Positions 1 to 9,369 of a stretch of 64,000 bases of DNA are shown here, in pieces. The stretch comes from Marinomonas shanghaiensis (GTDB lineage: Bacteria > Pseudomonadota > Gammaproteobacteria > Pseudomonadales > Marinomonadaceae): positions 38,755 through 102,754 of the forward strand of contig NZ_QGOK01000020.1 in NCBI RefSeq assembly GCF_003259175.1. The letters are read 5' to 3'. Numbering within the stretch: the stretch's first letter is position 1; each line of letters starts with the position of its first letter. The position numbers and the translations under genes were made by a program. Below the pieces are notes generated by a model. That model worked only from the letters and a program-made list of their open reading frames with translations. It had not been told where the DNA came from and made no database searches.

Positions 1-3000
1 CATAATTAATATTTGAAGCTTTAAACGTAGCATCTGGATCTTTACTCTCAATAAGCGCTTTGAAGTCACTTATATTATTAATTTGAGAGTTCGTTCCATA
101 GTATTCACCAACAAGACCAGCAAAGAGATCATTCGCTCCCCCATCATCTTGTGCCACAGGAGCAGCATTTGTTCCAACATTAATAGACAAAGTCGCTGAT
201 GACGCACTGCCATCAGAATCTTGTATCATATAAGAGAATGTTTCTTGCGCCCCAGCTGGGATTTTGTCTACGGAAGCCGTTACTTGATACGTATAACTAC
301 CATCTGCATTAAGCACTAAATTCCCATATTGCCCCTGAACACTTGAACCAACATTCGCATCAGACTCAGTAACAAGACCCCCAACAGCCACACTTACAAC
401 ACTTACGGAGCCATCTTGGCTAAGTGTATCCGCACCAACACCATCATCGCCTTCAAGTACGTTGCCTGTCGTTTGAGGAAGACTGTAACCTTCACCCTCA
501 ACAACTCGAACAACCAATTCGTAACTAGTCGATGCGTTTTCATCTGTATAAATGGAGGTAATTATCTCGCCATCTGAATTACCAACTTCCCTGAAACCAA
601 CAACCTGTAAAGTATAAACCTCACCTTCCCACTCAAAGGTAACAAAGGTATTTTTGACCGTTACAATATCTCGTGAGGCTAAGGCATCGCTCGTATTAAC
701 TGTTTCATTGTGATCAAAATCCACTTTCAATGTAACAGGCTGAGTTGCTCCAGTATCATCGGTGACAGAGAAAGCGACTTCCATAGAGGCTGCGGTAATA
801 GCGCCACCATCGTAAACTGGATAGTTATAATGAGTGAATGTACCCAAAACAATGTCTTCGTTTAAATCAAAACGACCATTGAGATTGGCATCATTATCAA
901 CAAAACCATAGCCTGATTGAGCGCCTGAACCAGCGGGATTGCCCCAACGAATTTGGTCTAAACCATCGTCATTATCAGCGCCATCAAATTTGTTAATATG
1001 CGTACCATTTTGATAGCTTACCCAGTTAGCCTCTATCCCAGTAACCTCAAAGGTTTCTCGACGAACTATAATGCTGTCTTCGTCGTTCACCGCAACAGGT
1101 ACAGAATCTTCAATAGAAACAGAGACATATTCAGTCGTTGTCACAAGACCGTCATTAACTGCAATACCAAAGTCAACACTGACTACATCATTTGATGTGA
1201 CATCAGTATGATCCACAGGACCGCTTAAAGTAACCACATAACCATTCTGACCATCTGTATCTGTAAGAGCTACACGAATAATTTCTATCTCGCCCGCTTT
1301 GGCGACCAAATTACCACTACTATCAGTAGTCCAAACCAAAGTTACGCCACCTGATGTCATTACTTCGCTTGGAGCAACAAGTGATAAGGACAGACTCTGA
1401 CCTTCTGCATCACTGATGTTGAAGCTGCCAGTAACAGATGTACTAATTGATGAACCAGAATCATTCCCTGCCAAGCTATCTTCAGAAACAACAACAGACA
1501 CCGAACTAGGATCAATCACTATTTCGGGCGCTGTATTTACCCATGTAGCACTGCTAGAAGCCGCGGTCGCACCAGGATCTACCGCGGTTGCCGTTGCCGT
1601 AACAGTAAGGTCACCGTTAAAATCGTCTCCCACAGACAGTATCAACCCTTTTACAGTCACACCCCCTGTTTCAGAGTCAACTGTAATCGAATTCGTGAAC
1701 CCACCACTGTTTAAAGAAATCTTCCAAGTTGTGATCCCATTTTCGGTACCCAAATTTTCAGCACCGGATAAAGACGTTCCCTCTGGCGTTGTCACTGTTA
1801 ACTCAGTAATGCTTTCAGAGTAGTCTGCATCCGTTGGGGTGGCGGTGATATCTACCGTGTAATTTGTAATTGCAGACTCGTAAGAGACGCTATGAAGCAA
1901 ATAATCACTCGTAGTCACACGATCACCTGTTACCGGTGTAGAGAACTCAATTGCAGTGATAGATTTACCCTCTGGCGCGTTCACTGTTACTGGACTACCA
2001 ATCCGGTCATAGCCGCCCTCATCAGTATTACCGTCAATGCTATAAGTTGCGGACGTACCATCACTGTACTTCACAGTATAAACCGCCGTCTCATTATGGC
2101 TATTTAGCCAGGCAAGCTCAAAAGTTACTGAAGAAGCGGGGTTATCAAGCCCAACAACAAGTTTTTCTTGTTGACCAATTTCCGAGTCTGCACCATTGCT
2201 AGCCTGTCCCGTCACACCAAAACCAGTAGGCGTACCAGAATCCTTAATGGAAATAGCAACTACATCATTCTCGCTGTTGTAGGCAGTCACTGTGAACCCA
2301 GCGGGGTTACCAACCGGATCTTCTATTCCATCAAGCACATTCGACAAATCTACGCTGTATAGAGTAGTTGTCGTGGTTGGCTCCAAAGTCAATTCCACTG
2401 TTGGTGCATCCGTTACCGGCGTTACATTAACAGTTGCTGTTGCAGTAGACGTATTACCTGCCTCATCTTGGACCTGATAAGTAATCTCTACTACGCCGCT
2501 AAAGTCAGCAACAGGTGTAAACACAAGCTTGCCTTCATCATTGACAGTGACGCTGCCTTTATCAGAGTCAAATGAAATGCTACCAGAAACCAAAACGGAA
2601 CCACTTTCATCATTTGCGAGAACATCAATAACTAACGGCTCCGCAGAATCTTCATTAATAGATACTGTCTCACCGGCCACCTCAGCAACTGTATCAAGAG
2701 TAAACTCTAACGTACTACTCTCAGACGTATTTCCTGCAGAATCAACTTGGCGAACGGTAACCGTATTCACACCTTCTGTTGTGGTTGGTGCTGTAGTGAT
2801 CCATTCTCCATCAACAAAATATTCAAGCGTAGCGCCGCTTTCAATACCAGTAATTGTGTAACTGCCATCGTTGGTCAAATGATCATTCGTTGAAGCGCCA
2901 CTATCAGTATTAAGCGAGATAACAAGTGAATCTGGCGCGGAAATATCAACAACATGGGAAGACGTTGTTTTACTCTCAACGGTATTACCAGCCGCATCAG

Positions 3001-5746
3001 AAGACTTCACGACAACCTCGAATTCGGTATCCGCTGCCAAATCACTGCCTGCAACAGCAAGAGCCCAAACACCACCAATAGCAACGGTTGTAGAATATTC
3101 TCTACCATTGATTGTCATCTTAACCACATCACCAACGGAAATATCGCCACCAACAGCCTTACCAGAAACAGTGATGGTTTGACCACTTTCTTCCGAGTTG
3201 ATCACGTCATCAGACGTAATTGTATTCACTGTCACCGTGCCCGCATCCGCAACCGTATCCTTAACAATAGATTGAGGATTAGAAACGGCCTCATTGCCAT
3301 AACCGTCTGTTGCATTAACAACAACACTTAGTTCGCCATCGGCAAGCGTTGATACATCGATATTAGTTTCAAAGTATGCCCAGCCACTACCATCTTCAGA
3401 TACAGTAACATCACCAGTCAAAGTGATAACTTGACCACTACTGTCCGTAATAGTAATCGAAGTAACACTGCCACCGGTCTCTAACCAACCTCCAACAGTT
3501 AAATTCCCAGCTTCGTCAAAATTAATCACACCGTCATTGTTACCCTCGGCTAAAAACACATCGACATCGGCAAATGTGTCAACTTTGAAGATCTCAGTAC
3601 TGTTAGCTGAGAAAGGATTACCCGCCTCATCTGTACCAGTAACCGTAGCAACAACAAATGGATTAGCTAACGTTGTACTAGCAAGATCAGATCCCAAAAC
3701 ATCAACAGAATAGATATATTTACCCGATGCATTTTGATCATTTGAGACAATAGCTGACCCAATCACTTCACCATCCAAAGTAATAGTAACCGTATCGCCA
3801 GGCTTCGCATCGCCACCAACCCAACCAGTAATGGTTACAATGGCACCATCAGCGGATTCAGCACTGTTGATAACGCTATCAGACGTAATTCTATCGACAT
3901 CAATATTTGCATTGGCATTTAAATCGACCGTATGAGTTGAAGAACCTGTACTTTCGACTGTGTTGCCCGCCGCATCAGAAGACGTCACAACCGCATCGAA
4001 CGCCGTATCCGCTGCAAGATCAGAACCTGCTACGTCCACAGACCAAGTATTGTCTGCACCGACTGTCGTTGTGTAAGTCGTGCCGTTGATCACCAAGGTC
4101 ACGCTATCGCCTTCTGCGATGTCGCCACCTGTCGCCGTACCTGTCACCGCCACTGTGCCTGCCGCTTCTGTCGCGTTGATCACGTCATCAGACGTAATCG
4201 CATTCACTGTCACCGTGCCCGCATCCGCAGACGTATCGACCGTATGAGTTGACGTTGTTGTGGCGCTGTAAGAGTTGCCTGCACTGTCTTGCCCTGTGAC
4301 ACTGGCTTGGAAAGAGGTATCTTGAGCAAGGTCAGAACCTGCAACTTCTACACTCCAAGTTTTATTCGCTAAAACGACCGCTGTATAAACCGTACCGTTA
4401 ATGGTCATAGAAACGACATCACCAGCGGATGCATCAAAACCGACACGACCAGAAACCGTTACACTAGCTTCACTTTCTTCAGCATTAATAACGTCATCAG
4501 AGGTGATACTATTGACGCTAATACTTGCTCTTGAACCTGTTTTAACGAGGTAGCTTTCCGTTGTATCTGTTGTTCCTTGTTGTCCAATGTTATTGGAAAC
4601 AACCACACTGGCTTCAACAATACGATCTGTATCAGCGGATAGGTCTGAGCCCGCCACATCAACGGACCAAGTGCCATCACTCTCTACCTGTGCTTCATAA
4701 CTAACACCATTGATAACAAGAGTAACAACACCACTTTCAAATGCATCTCCAGTAACCGTGCCCGTGACAGTAACAGTAGCACTGCTCTCAGCAGCATTAA
4801 TGGTGCTGTCTTCCGTGATAGGATCGATATCAAGGTTAACAAGCAAAGCACTTTGATCCACGGTATGCGTTGAGGTACCGATGCTATCAACCGTATCACC
4901 AGAGCTATTGCTGGACGTCACAACCACATCAAATTCTGTATCTGCCGCTAAATCAGAGCCTGCAACGCCAACAGACCAAGTACCGGTAGCACTGACTGTC
5001 GTGGTGTAAGTGGTTCCATTGACCACCAATACAACTTGATCACCTTGAGAAATATCACCACCAACGGCCGTACCAGACACGGTAATCGTACTCGTTGCTT
5101 CGGTTGCATTGATCATGTCATCTGAGGTTATGGAATTTACAGTCACGCTACCTGCAACGGCTGCGATAGGAGACACTGTTGATGTTGTCTCAGTGGGCGT
5201 TCTGCTTGAACTTGAAGGAGCTGAATATTGGTTTTGACCCGTTTGACTGCCGCTGCCATTGTCCGTGTCATAACCATAAGTAGGCAATGCGCTGGATGTG
5301 TCATTGCCAAATGTAGGTAATGCACTGTTGTCATTCCGATCAATATCAACATCCACACGTTGCTGTTCAAAGCCTTGCGCTTCACCCGCTGCTGGCGCAT
5401 CTTGAATAAGTGTCGGGTCATCACCCGCAAGGATGGCTTCTTGCAATGCATCGACATCGGCAGATGAATCGGCAACAAGATCAGCATTATCACCAGAGTT
5501 ATAAACTTCATCGGTAATTTCGACGACGGCATCACTGCCAATCACAACTTCCGTACCGTCAATGAAAGCAATCGTTACACTGCCATTGCCTCCGGTTAGG
5601 ACAGTTTCTCCAAAGAAAATCGGGTCCCCGATTTTAACCACTCGCTCTTGTCCATCAATCGATTGAACCGTAACAGAACCACTTAATTTTGTGATAAAGC
5701 CGATCGCAGTACCGAGTGTTGCAAATGAAACTTGACTGTCGCTCAT
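1..5746 (-). CDS. Giant LapA/BapA-like repeat adhesin, 5' part (partial)
   Basis: One open frame runs from an ATG at 5746 off the left edge, about 1915 codons with no stop. The first ~85 residues (MSDSQVSFATLGTAIGFITK, then GDPIFFGETV and FIDGTEVVIGSDA) match the N-terminal retention module of LapA-type adhesins, which plugs the outer-membrane pore. A PAAG motif lies at residues 118-121 after ILAGDDPTLIQDA. It fits the di-alanine site cut by the periplasmic protease LapG in LapA. A Ser/Thr/Gly/Gln linker follows, then about seven Ig-like repeats of ~100 residues, cadherin-like modules (INEDSAEPLVIDVLANDES) and VCBS-type repeats (GNLVLNADGSYTYQV). The expected role is a type I-secreted surface adhesin for biofilm attachment, released by LapG under c-di-GMP control through LapD. 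The family assignment is secure. The C-terminal secretion signal and the T1SS/LapDG genes lie outside the window. Confidence 0.9.
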   Translation of the reverse strand, partial: MSDSQVSFATLGTAIGFITKLSGSVTVQSIDGQERVVKIGDPIFFGETVLTGGNGSVTIAFIDGTEVVIGSDAVVEITDEVYNSGDNADLVADSSADVDALQEAILAGDDPTLIQDAPAAGEAQGFEQQRVDVDIDRNDNSALPTFGNDTSSALPTYGYDTDNGSGSQTGQNQYSAPSSSSRTPTETTSTVSPIAAVAGSVTVNSITSDDMINATEATSTITVSGTAVGGDISQGDQVVLVVNGTTYTTTVSATGTWSVGVAGSDLAADTEFDVVVTSSNSSGDTVDSIGTSTHTVDQSALLVNLDIDPITEDSTINAAESSATVTVTGTVTGDAFESGVVTLVINGVSYEAQVESDGTWSVDVAGSDLSADTDRIVEASVVVSNNIGQQGTTDTTESYLVKTGSRASISVNSITSDDVINAEESEASVTVSGRVGFDASAGDVVSMTINGTVYTAVVLANKTWSVEVAGSDLAQDTSFQASVTGQDSAGNSYSATTTSTHTVDTSADAGTVTVNAITSDDVINATEAAGTVAVTGTATGGDIAEGDSVTLVINGTTYTTTVGADNTWSVDVAGSDLAADTAFDAVVTSSDAAGNTVESTGSSTHTVDLNANANIDVDRITSDSVINSAESADGAIVTITGWVGGDAKPGDTVTITLDGEVIGSAIVSNDQNASGKYIYSVDVLGSDLASTTLANPFVVATVTGTDEAGNPFSANSTEIFKVDTFADVDVFLAEGNNDGVINFDEAGNLTVGGWLETGGSVTSITITDSSGQVITLTGDVTVSEDGSGWAYFETNIDVSTLADGELSVVVNATDGYGNEAVSNPQSIVKDTVADAGTVTVNTITSDDVINSEESGQTITVSGKAVGGDISVGDVVKMTINGREYSTTVAIGGVWALAVAGSDLAADTEFEVVVKSSDAAGNTVESKTTSSHVVDISAPDSLVISLNTDSGASTNDHLTNDGSYTITGIESGATLEYFVDGEWITTAPTTTEGVNTVTVRQVDSAGNTSESSTLEFTLDTVAEVAGETVSINEDSAEPLVIDVLANDESGSVLVSGSISFDSDKGSVTVNDEGKLVFTPVADFSGVVEITYQVQDEAGNTSTATATVNVTPVTDAPTVELTLEPTTTTTLYSVDLSNVLDGIEDPVGNPAGFTVTAYNSENDVVAISIKDSGTPTGFGVTGQASNGADSEIGQQEKLVVGLDNPASSVTFELAWLNSHNETAVYTVKYSDGTSATYSIDGNTDEGGYDRIGSPVTVNAPEGKSITAIEFSTPVTGDRVTTSDYLLHSVSYESAITNYTVDITATPTDADYSESITELTVTTPEGTSLSGAENLGTENGITTWKISLNSGGFTNSITVDSETGGVTVKGLILSVGDDFNGDLTVTATATAVDPGATAASSSATWVNTAPEIVIDPSSVSVVVSEDSLAGNDSGSSISTSVTGSFNISDAEGQSLSLSLVAPSEVMTSGGVTLVWTTDSSGNLVAKAGEIEIIRVALTDTDGQNGYVVTLSGPVDHTDVTSNDVVSVDFGIAVNDGLVTTTEYVSVSIEDSVPVAVNDEDSIIVRRETFEVTGIEANWVSYQNGTHINKFDGADNDDGLDQIRWGNPAGSGAQSGYGFVDNDANLNGRFDLNEDIVLGTFTHYNYPVYDGGAITAASMEVAFSVTDDTGATQPVTLKVDFDHNETVNTSDALASRDIVTVKNTFVTFEWEGEVYTLQVVGFREVGNSDGEIITSIYTDENASTSYELVVRVVEGEGYSLPQTTGNVLEGDDGVGADTLSQDGSVSVVSVAVGGLVTESDANVGSSVQGQYGNLVLNADGSYTYQVTASVDKIPAGAQETFSYMIQDSDGSASSATLSINVGTNAAPVAQDDGGANDLFAGLVGEYYGTNSQINNISDFKALIESKDPDATFKASNINY
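2945..5150 (-). repeat. Tandem Ig-like adhesin repeats of about 306-315 bp
   Basis: The signature ITSDD(V/M)INA.E recurs in the adhesin frame near 5132, 4511, 4201, 3892 and 3224. Divergent units occur near 4826 (ITEDSTINAAES) and 3555 (NNDGVINFDEAGN). Neighbouring units are 306-315 bp apart. Each unit also carries GDxVxxxINGxxY and WSVDVAGSDLAADT blocks. The units near 5132, 4201 and 3224 look closest in DNA sequence, so the array is a plausible site for copy-number change by recombination and for assembly collapse. Confidence 0.85.
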
Positions 5747-6008
5747 GGTATTTTCCCTAGAAAAGAAGTCTTTAAAAGTGTCTTAAAAAAGACGCAATGA
5801 TTTTATGATTACTCACAAGATAGGAGATTAGAAGCAAGGTCGCTATTGTACCTTGGTACAGTCAGGGTATTTTTTTCATTACACAAGATAGACTCTTCGC
5901 CCCTCTGATCAAAAGCGGAAGAAATAGATTTCTTCAACTACTCTTAAACATGTCGAGAAAATCCTAATAACAAAGTCTTATTGAGGCTCTAAAATAACAA
6001 TAGGGAGT
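5747..6008. promoter_or_regulatory. Divergent adhesin / uspA intergenic region
   Basis: A 262-bp AT-rich gap separates the divergently transcribed adhesin gene and universal stress gene. The adhesin start at 5746 has only a weak purine-rich stretch upstream. uspA has AATAGGGAGT just before its ATG at 6009. Promoters for both genes must lie here, but I could not assign unambiguous -35/-10 pairs. Confidence 0.4.
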
Positions 6009-6866
6009 ATGACAATGATGAACGTAATCGCCTGCATTGATGGATCCTCTTTGTCTGAATACGTCACAACGGCATCAGTTTGGGCCGCAAGACAAATGGG
6101 AGCACCATTAATCTTATTACACTCTTTAGAAAAAGAACCCGTTAGAACCGATGACGACCTTTCAGGCTCGATTGGTTTGGGAAGTCGAGAACATTTACTC
6201 GATGAACTCATCGCTCTTGATGAGAAACGCGCAAAGTTAGCGTTCGAACACGGTCAATTGATACTCGAAAACGCGAAAGACTTCGCTCAAAAAGCCGGTG
6301 CGAAGCAACTCGAATTACTTCAACGTCACGGGGACCTGGTCGACAACTTGCTGCATTTAGAAGAAGAAACACGACTGATCGTCGTGGGACGTCTTGGCAG
6401 CCATCACACCATGGATGCCCATACTATTGGCTCTCACATAGAACGCGTGGCTAGAACATCCAAACGCCCCATTCTTATCAGTGTGGGTAAATTCAAATCT
6501 CCCAACAACTTTATGATCGCCTACGATGGTAGAGAGGCAGCGGATAATGCCATCACACGAATCGCCCAAAGCCCGTTACTGATCGGATTACCATGCCATT
6601 TAGTAATGGCAGGAGAAGATACTACGGAAAGACGACATAAATTAGATGGAGCGAAACAGCTTCTCGAAGAAGAAGGCTTTGATGTCACCGCTTCCATCAT
6701 ACCAGGAAAGATTTATTCGACATTGACCCAATATAGAGATGAAAATGAAATAGAGCTGATGGCAATGGGAGCCTATGGGCATTCAAGGCTTAGACAATTT
6801 TTTGTTGGTAGCAACACCAGTAAAATGATTATCGAAAGCCATATACCCTTACTCATTCTTCGTTAA
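6009..6866 (+). CDS. Universal stress protein with two tandem UspA domains
   Basis: The 285-residue protein has two Usp folds, about residues 1-155 and 160-285. Domain 1 begins NVIACIDGSSLSEYVTTASVWAARQMGAPLILLHS, and domain 2 begins FMIAYDGREAADNAITRIAQ and ends GSNTSKMIIESHIPLLILR. The C-terminal half carries a GAYGHSRLRQFFVGSNTSK stretch resembling the G-2x-G-9x-G(S/T) nucleotide-binding loop of UspA proteins that bind ATP. The protein is cytoplasmic and probably acts in stress or starvation survival. No partner gene is adjacent. The start has GGGAG upstream. A second in-frame Met lies three codons on and would change little. Confidence 0.9.
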   Translation: MTMMNVIACIDGSSLSEYVTTASVWAARQMGAPLILLHSLEKEPVRTDDDLSGSIGLGSREHLLDELIALDEKRAKLAFEHGQLILENAKDFAQKAGAKQLELLQRHGDLVDNLLHLEEETRLIVVGRLGSHHTMDAHTIGSHIERVARTSKRPILISVGKFKSPNNFMIAYDGREAADNAITRIAQSPLLIGLPCHLVMAGEDTTERRHKLDGAKQLLEEEGFDVTASIIPGKIYSTLTQYRDENEIELMAMGAYGHSRLRQFFVGSNTSKMIIESHIPLLILR

Positions 6867-6900
6867 GGCATCCCTAAGGCTTAACGTCGTCTCAAACACA

Positions 6901-6940
6901 AAAAAACGCCAAGGAGGTGCATGACCAACTTGGCTTTTTT
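6901..6940. terminator. Bidirectional intrinsic terminator, uspA / nfeD
   Basis: The arms GCCAAG and CTTGGC are flanked by an A-run on the left and a T-run on the right. The hairpin lies between convergent uspA (+) and nfeD (-), so it can serve both directions. Confidence 0.75.
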
Positions 6941-6959
6941 TCAACAAAAGTAAAGCGGC

Positions 6960-7424
6960 TTAGCTTGGGGAAATCGCTCTAATATGCAATTTACCCACTT
7001 CAGCTTCAATGACTTCAACCTTTGTGCCAGCCTCAATATACTCCTCACTCACCAGCGCCCATTCCACACCGGAATAATGATGTTTGGGAGACAGAGTCGG
7101 CGACACGGCTTCTTTTAACACAAATTGATGATCCGTAAACTCACTTCTCGCCTTTTTCGTGCTCACGTGAGATTGCATGCGCTTCAAAGGACGCCATAGC
7201 AAAAGCGCCGCAAGCAAAGTCAGTACAGCAGTGCTTGACAGAGCATTCAACAAGTTAGTGGGCAATATACCCATAAACAATAAGGCTCCCGTTGCCATTG
7301 CCGCTAAGCCAACAAAAAACAAGACAAAGGTTGAAAAGCCCAACACGGTTACCTCAATAACCAAAAGAATCAAACCAATAACAAATAAGCTTTGGGCTAG
7401 ATTATTGGCAAAGAAATCCATCAT
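6960..7424 (-). CDS. NfeD-like short membrane protein (YbbJ type)
   Basis: The 154-residue protein starts with two or three hydrophobic helices (LFVIGLILLVIEVTVLGF, TFVLFFVGLAAMATGALLF, LSSTAVLTLLAALLLW). A soluble C-terminal domain of the NfeD OB-fold kind follows (residues ~85-154, with GVEWALVSEEYIEAGTKVEVIEAEVGKLHI). Short NfeD proteins are encoded next to SPFH/stomatin proteins and are thought to assemble with them in the membrane. Here the ATG shares one base with the TAA stop of the upstream stomatin gene (TAATG), so translation is probably coupled. The family call is firm. The cellular role is known only in general terms. Confidence 0.88.
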   Translation of the reverse strand: MMDFFANNLAQSLFVIGLILLVIEVTVLGFSTFVLFFVGLAAMATGALLFMGILPTNLLNALSSTAVLTLLAALLLWRPLKRMQSHVSTKKARSEFTDHQFVLKEAVSPTLSPKHHYSGVEWALVSEEYIEAGTKVEVIEAEVGKLHIRAISPS

Positions 7425-8362
7425 TAATTTCCTTTTGACATTTTTTGAATAATCGTCATCGCCTGAGCGACCACCGCAGCGGCATCAGACGCCCCATCAG
7501 GCAACAATACCACAGACGACTCTTTAGCGATGGCACGCTTGGCTTCAATGGCTTTCGTTGCAAGATCAAGCTGAATGGCTTTTTGCCCTTCTTCGGTCGC
7601 AGCCGCCTCACCGACTTGGCGCAATGCTTCGGCTTGAGCCGATGCCACCGCCACAATCGCTTTCGCCTCACCTTCTGCGCGCAATACTTGCTCTTCTTTA
7701 TCCGCTTCTGCCGCCAAAACCACAGACGCTTTTTGACCTTCAGCACGGTTAATCGCCGCTTGACGATCCCCTTCCGATTCCAAAATCTGCGCACGCTTAA
7801 CACGCTCGGCTTTCATTTGTGCTTCCATCGCCTCCATTACAGACTGTGGCGGCACAATGTCTTTGATTTCGTAACGCAATACCTGAATACCCCAAGGACC
7901 TGCTGCGCTATTAATAGACGCCACAATATTGGTGTTAAGCACATCACGCTCTTCAAAGGTTTTATCCAGTTCCATTTTCCCTAACTCAGAACGCATGGTC
8001 GTTTGCGCTAACTGAGTCACGGCAAAAACATAATTTTCTACACCATATGTCGCTTTGTAAGGGTCCAAAACACGGAAATACAACACCCCGTCCACACGCA
8101 AAGAAATATTGTCCTTAGTAATCGCGCTTTGTTCAGGCACATCAACAGCTTGCTCCTTTAATGTACGATCGGCAGAGATGCGGTCAATAAAGGGAAGGAT
8201 GAAATTCAACCCGGCTTCTTTCGTGGATTGATATTTACCAAAACGCTCAACAACATACGCCTGATTCTGTGGCACAAACTTGATTGAATTCTTTAGCAAC
8301 ACAACCACCAGTACCAGCACCAGTGTTTGCACGCTCAATATATAGCCAAGTAACTCTTCCAT
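7424..8362 (-). CDS. qmcA: SPFH/stomatin-family membrane protein (QmcA-like)
   Basis: The 312-residue protein has an N-terminal membrane anchor (residues ~5-25), then an SPFH domain (FVPQNQAYVVERFGKYQSTKEAGLNFILPFID). A long Ala/Glu-rich coiled coil follows (residues ~175-270, AEGQKASVVLAAEADKEEQVLRAEGEAKAIV). Length and order match E. coli QmcA (YbbK) and other bacterial stomatin homologues, which form membrane microdomain scaffolds. The start ATG has AAGGA nine bases upstream. It forms an operon with the NfeD-like gene, the usual pairing for this family. Confidence 0.92.
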   Translation of the reverse strand: MEELLGYILSVQTLVLVLVVVLLKNSIKFVPQNQAYVVERFGKYQSTKEAGLNFILPFIDRISADRTLKEQAVDVPEQSAITKDNISLRVDGVLYFRVLDPYKATYGVENYVFAVTQLAQTTMRSELGKMELDKTFEERDVLNTNIVASINSAAGPWGIQVLRYEIKDIVPPQSVMEAMEAQMKAERVKRAQILESEGDRQAAINRAEGQKASVVLAAEADKEEQVLRAEGEAKAIVAVASAQAEALRQVGEAAATEEGQKAIQLDLATKAIEAKRAIAKESSVVLLPDGASDAAAVVAQAMTIIQKMSKGN

Positions 8363-8547
8363 AACAATGCATCCTTAATCATTAAAAAAACACGACCAAC
8401 TCATATTCTAGCGGCAATGGCAAAAATCACCACGCACAAAAATACAAGCCGAACGACACGTTTATCGTTACCATAGTAAGCACTGTTGATGAACAAAAGT
8501 CACCAACAATACCAAATTATCCAAACAAACCATGAGATCTTTGCACG

Positions 8548-9369
8548 ATGTCGAGCACGGAATCCTTTCACTATCAACATGTTGAAGAGCTGCCAGGCTT
8601 AGTCATCAGTGCGGCAACGCTCACAGAGTTTCATTTTCAACCACATTACCATTTGGACTACCACATAGGGCTCGTGACTCAAGGATCTCAACATCAAAAA
8701 GTTCAGCACAGAACACTGGACCTAGTTCCTGGAGAAGTTTGCCTGATGCCACCGGGAGAAGTTCATGACGGTTTTGGTCGAAATCGCACAACGAGGCATT
8801 TAAAAACCTTTCGAGTTCCTGCAGAATTAATGCAAACTGCCCTGTTCGACAGCCAAGAACGAGAGACCAATCTTCAGCTTGCACCATCGATACTTGACCA
8901 GCCCACACACAACAGTGCATTTTTACAGCTAGCACAAGTTTTAGATCCGAGCCAACACGCCAGCCAGCTTCATAAAGACACTTTATGGACCAACGCGCTT
9001 TCAAACCTGCTGTTTGCAGCAGAGAAAAAACCGCTGACCGAAGAAATAGTTGGCCTAACAAAGCGACAAATGCAAAACATTAGAAATTATTGCGAAGCCA
9101 ATCTATCCAGCAAAATACCACTCAACAGCCTTGCTCAATTGTGCGGACTAACGCGTTTTCAATTTATCCGACGCTTCCAAAAACAAACGGGTCTCGCACC
9201 GCACGCTTGGCTAATGCGACTAAGATTAGAACGAGCTTGCGCGCAATTAGCCAACCCGAATGCGGCAATCACCGACATCGCCAACGATGTCGGTTTTTAT
9301 GACCAAAGCCACTTTAACCGAGCCTTTAAGCAAGCCTTTGGTGTTGCGCCGTCAAGCTATCGTTCCTGA
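8548..9369 (+). CDS. AraC-family regulator with N-terminal cupin
   Basis: The 273-residue protein has an N-terminal cupin-type sensing domain (HFQPHYHLDYHIGLVTQGSQHQ and LVPGEVCLMPPGEVHDG). It has a C-terminal double helix-turn-helix of the AraC type (residues ~175-273, PLNSLAQLCGLTRFQFIRRFQ and ITDIANDVGFYDQSHFNRAFKQAFGVAPSSYRS). It should be a DNA-binding transcription factor responding to a small ligand. Its 3' end overlaps the convergent threonine aldolase gene by 18 bp. No obvious target lies beside it in the same orientation, so the target is unknown. Confidence 0.9.
   Translation: MSSTESFHYQHVEELPGLVISAATLTEFHFQPHYHLDYHIGLVTQGSQHQKVQHRTLDLVPGEVCLMPPGEVHDGFGRNRTTRHLKTFRVPAELMQTALFDSQERETNLQLAPSILDQPTHNSAFLQLAQVLDPSQHASQLHKDTLWTNALSNLLFAAEKKPLTEEIVGLTKRQMQNIRNYCEANLSSKIPLNSLAQLCGLTRFQFIRRFQKQTGLAPHAWLMRLRLERACAQLANPNAAITDIANDVGFYDQSHFNRAFKQAFGVAPSSYRS

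Noticed and set aside
998..3331. Several plus-strand ORFs of 60-135 codons opposite the adhesin
   Set aside because: They are antisense shadows of the Thr/Ser/Val-rich repeat coding, without ribosome-binding sites or family similarity.
4459..5541. Minus-strand ORFs of 71-132 codons inside the adhesin region
   Set aside because: They share one alternative frame of the repeat DNA. The true frame is continuous from 5746 to position 1 and reads as recognisable adhesin domains.
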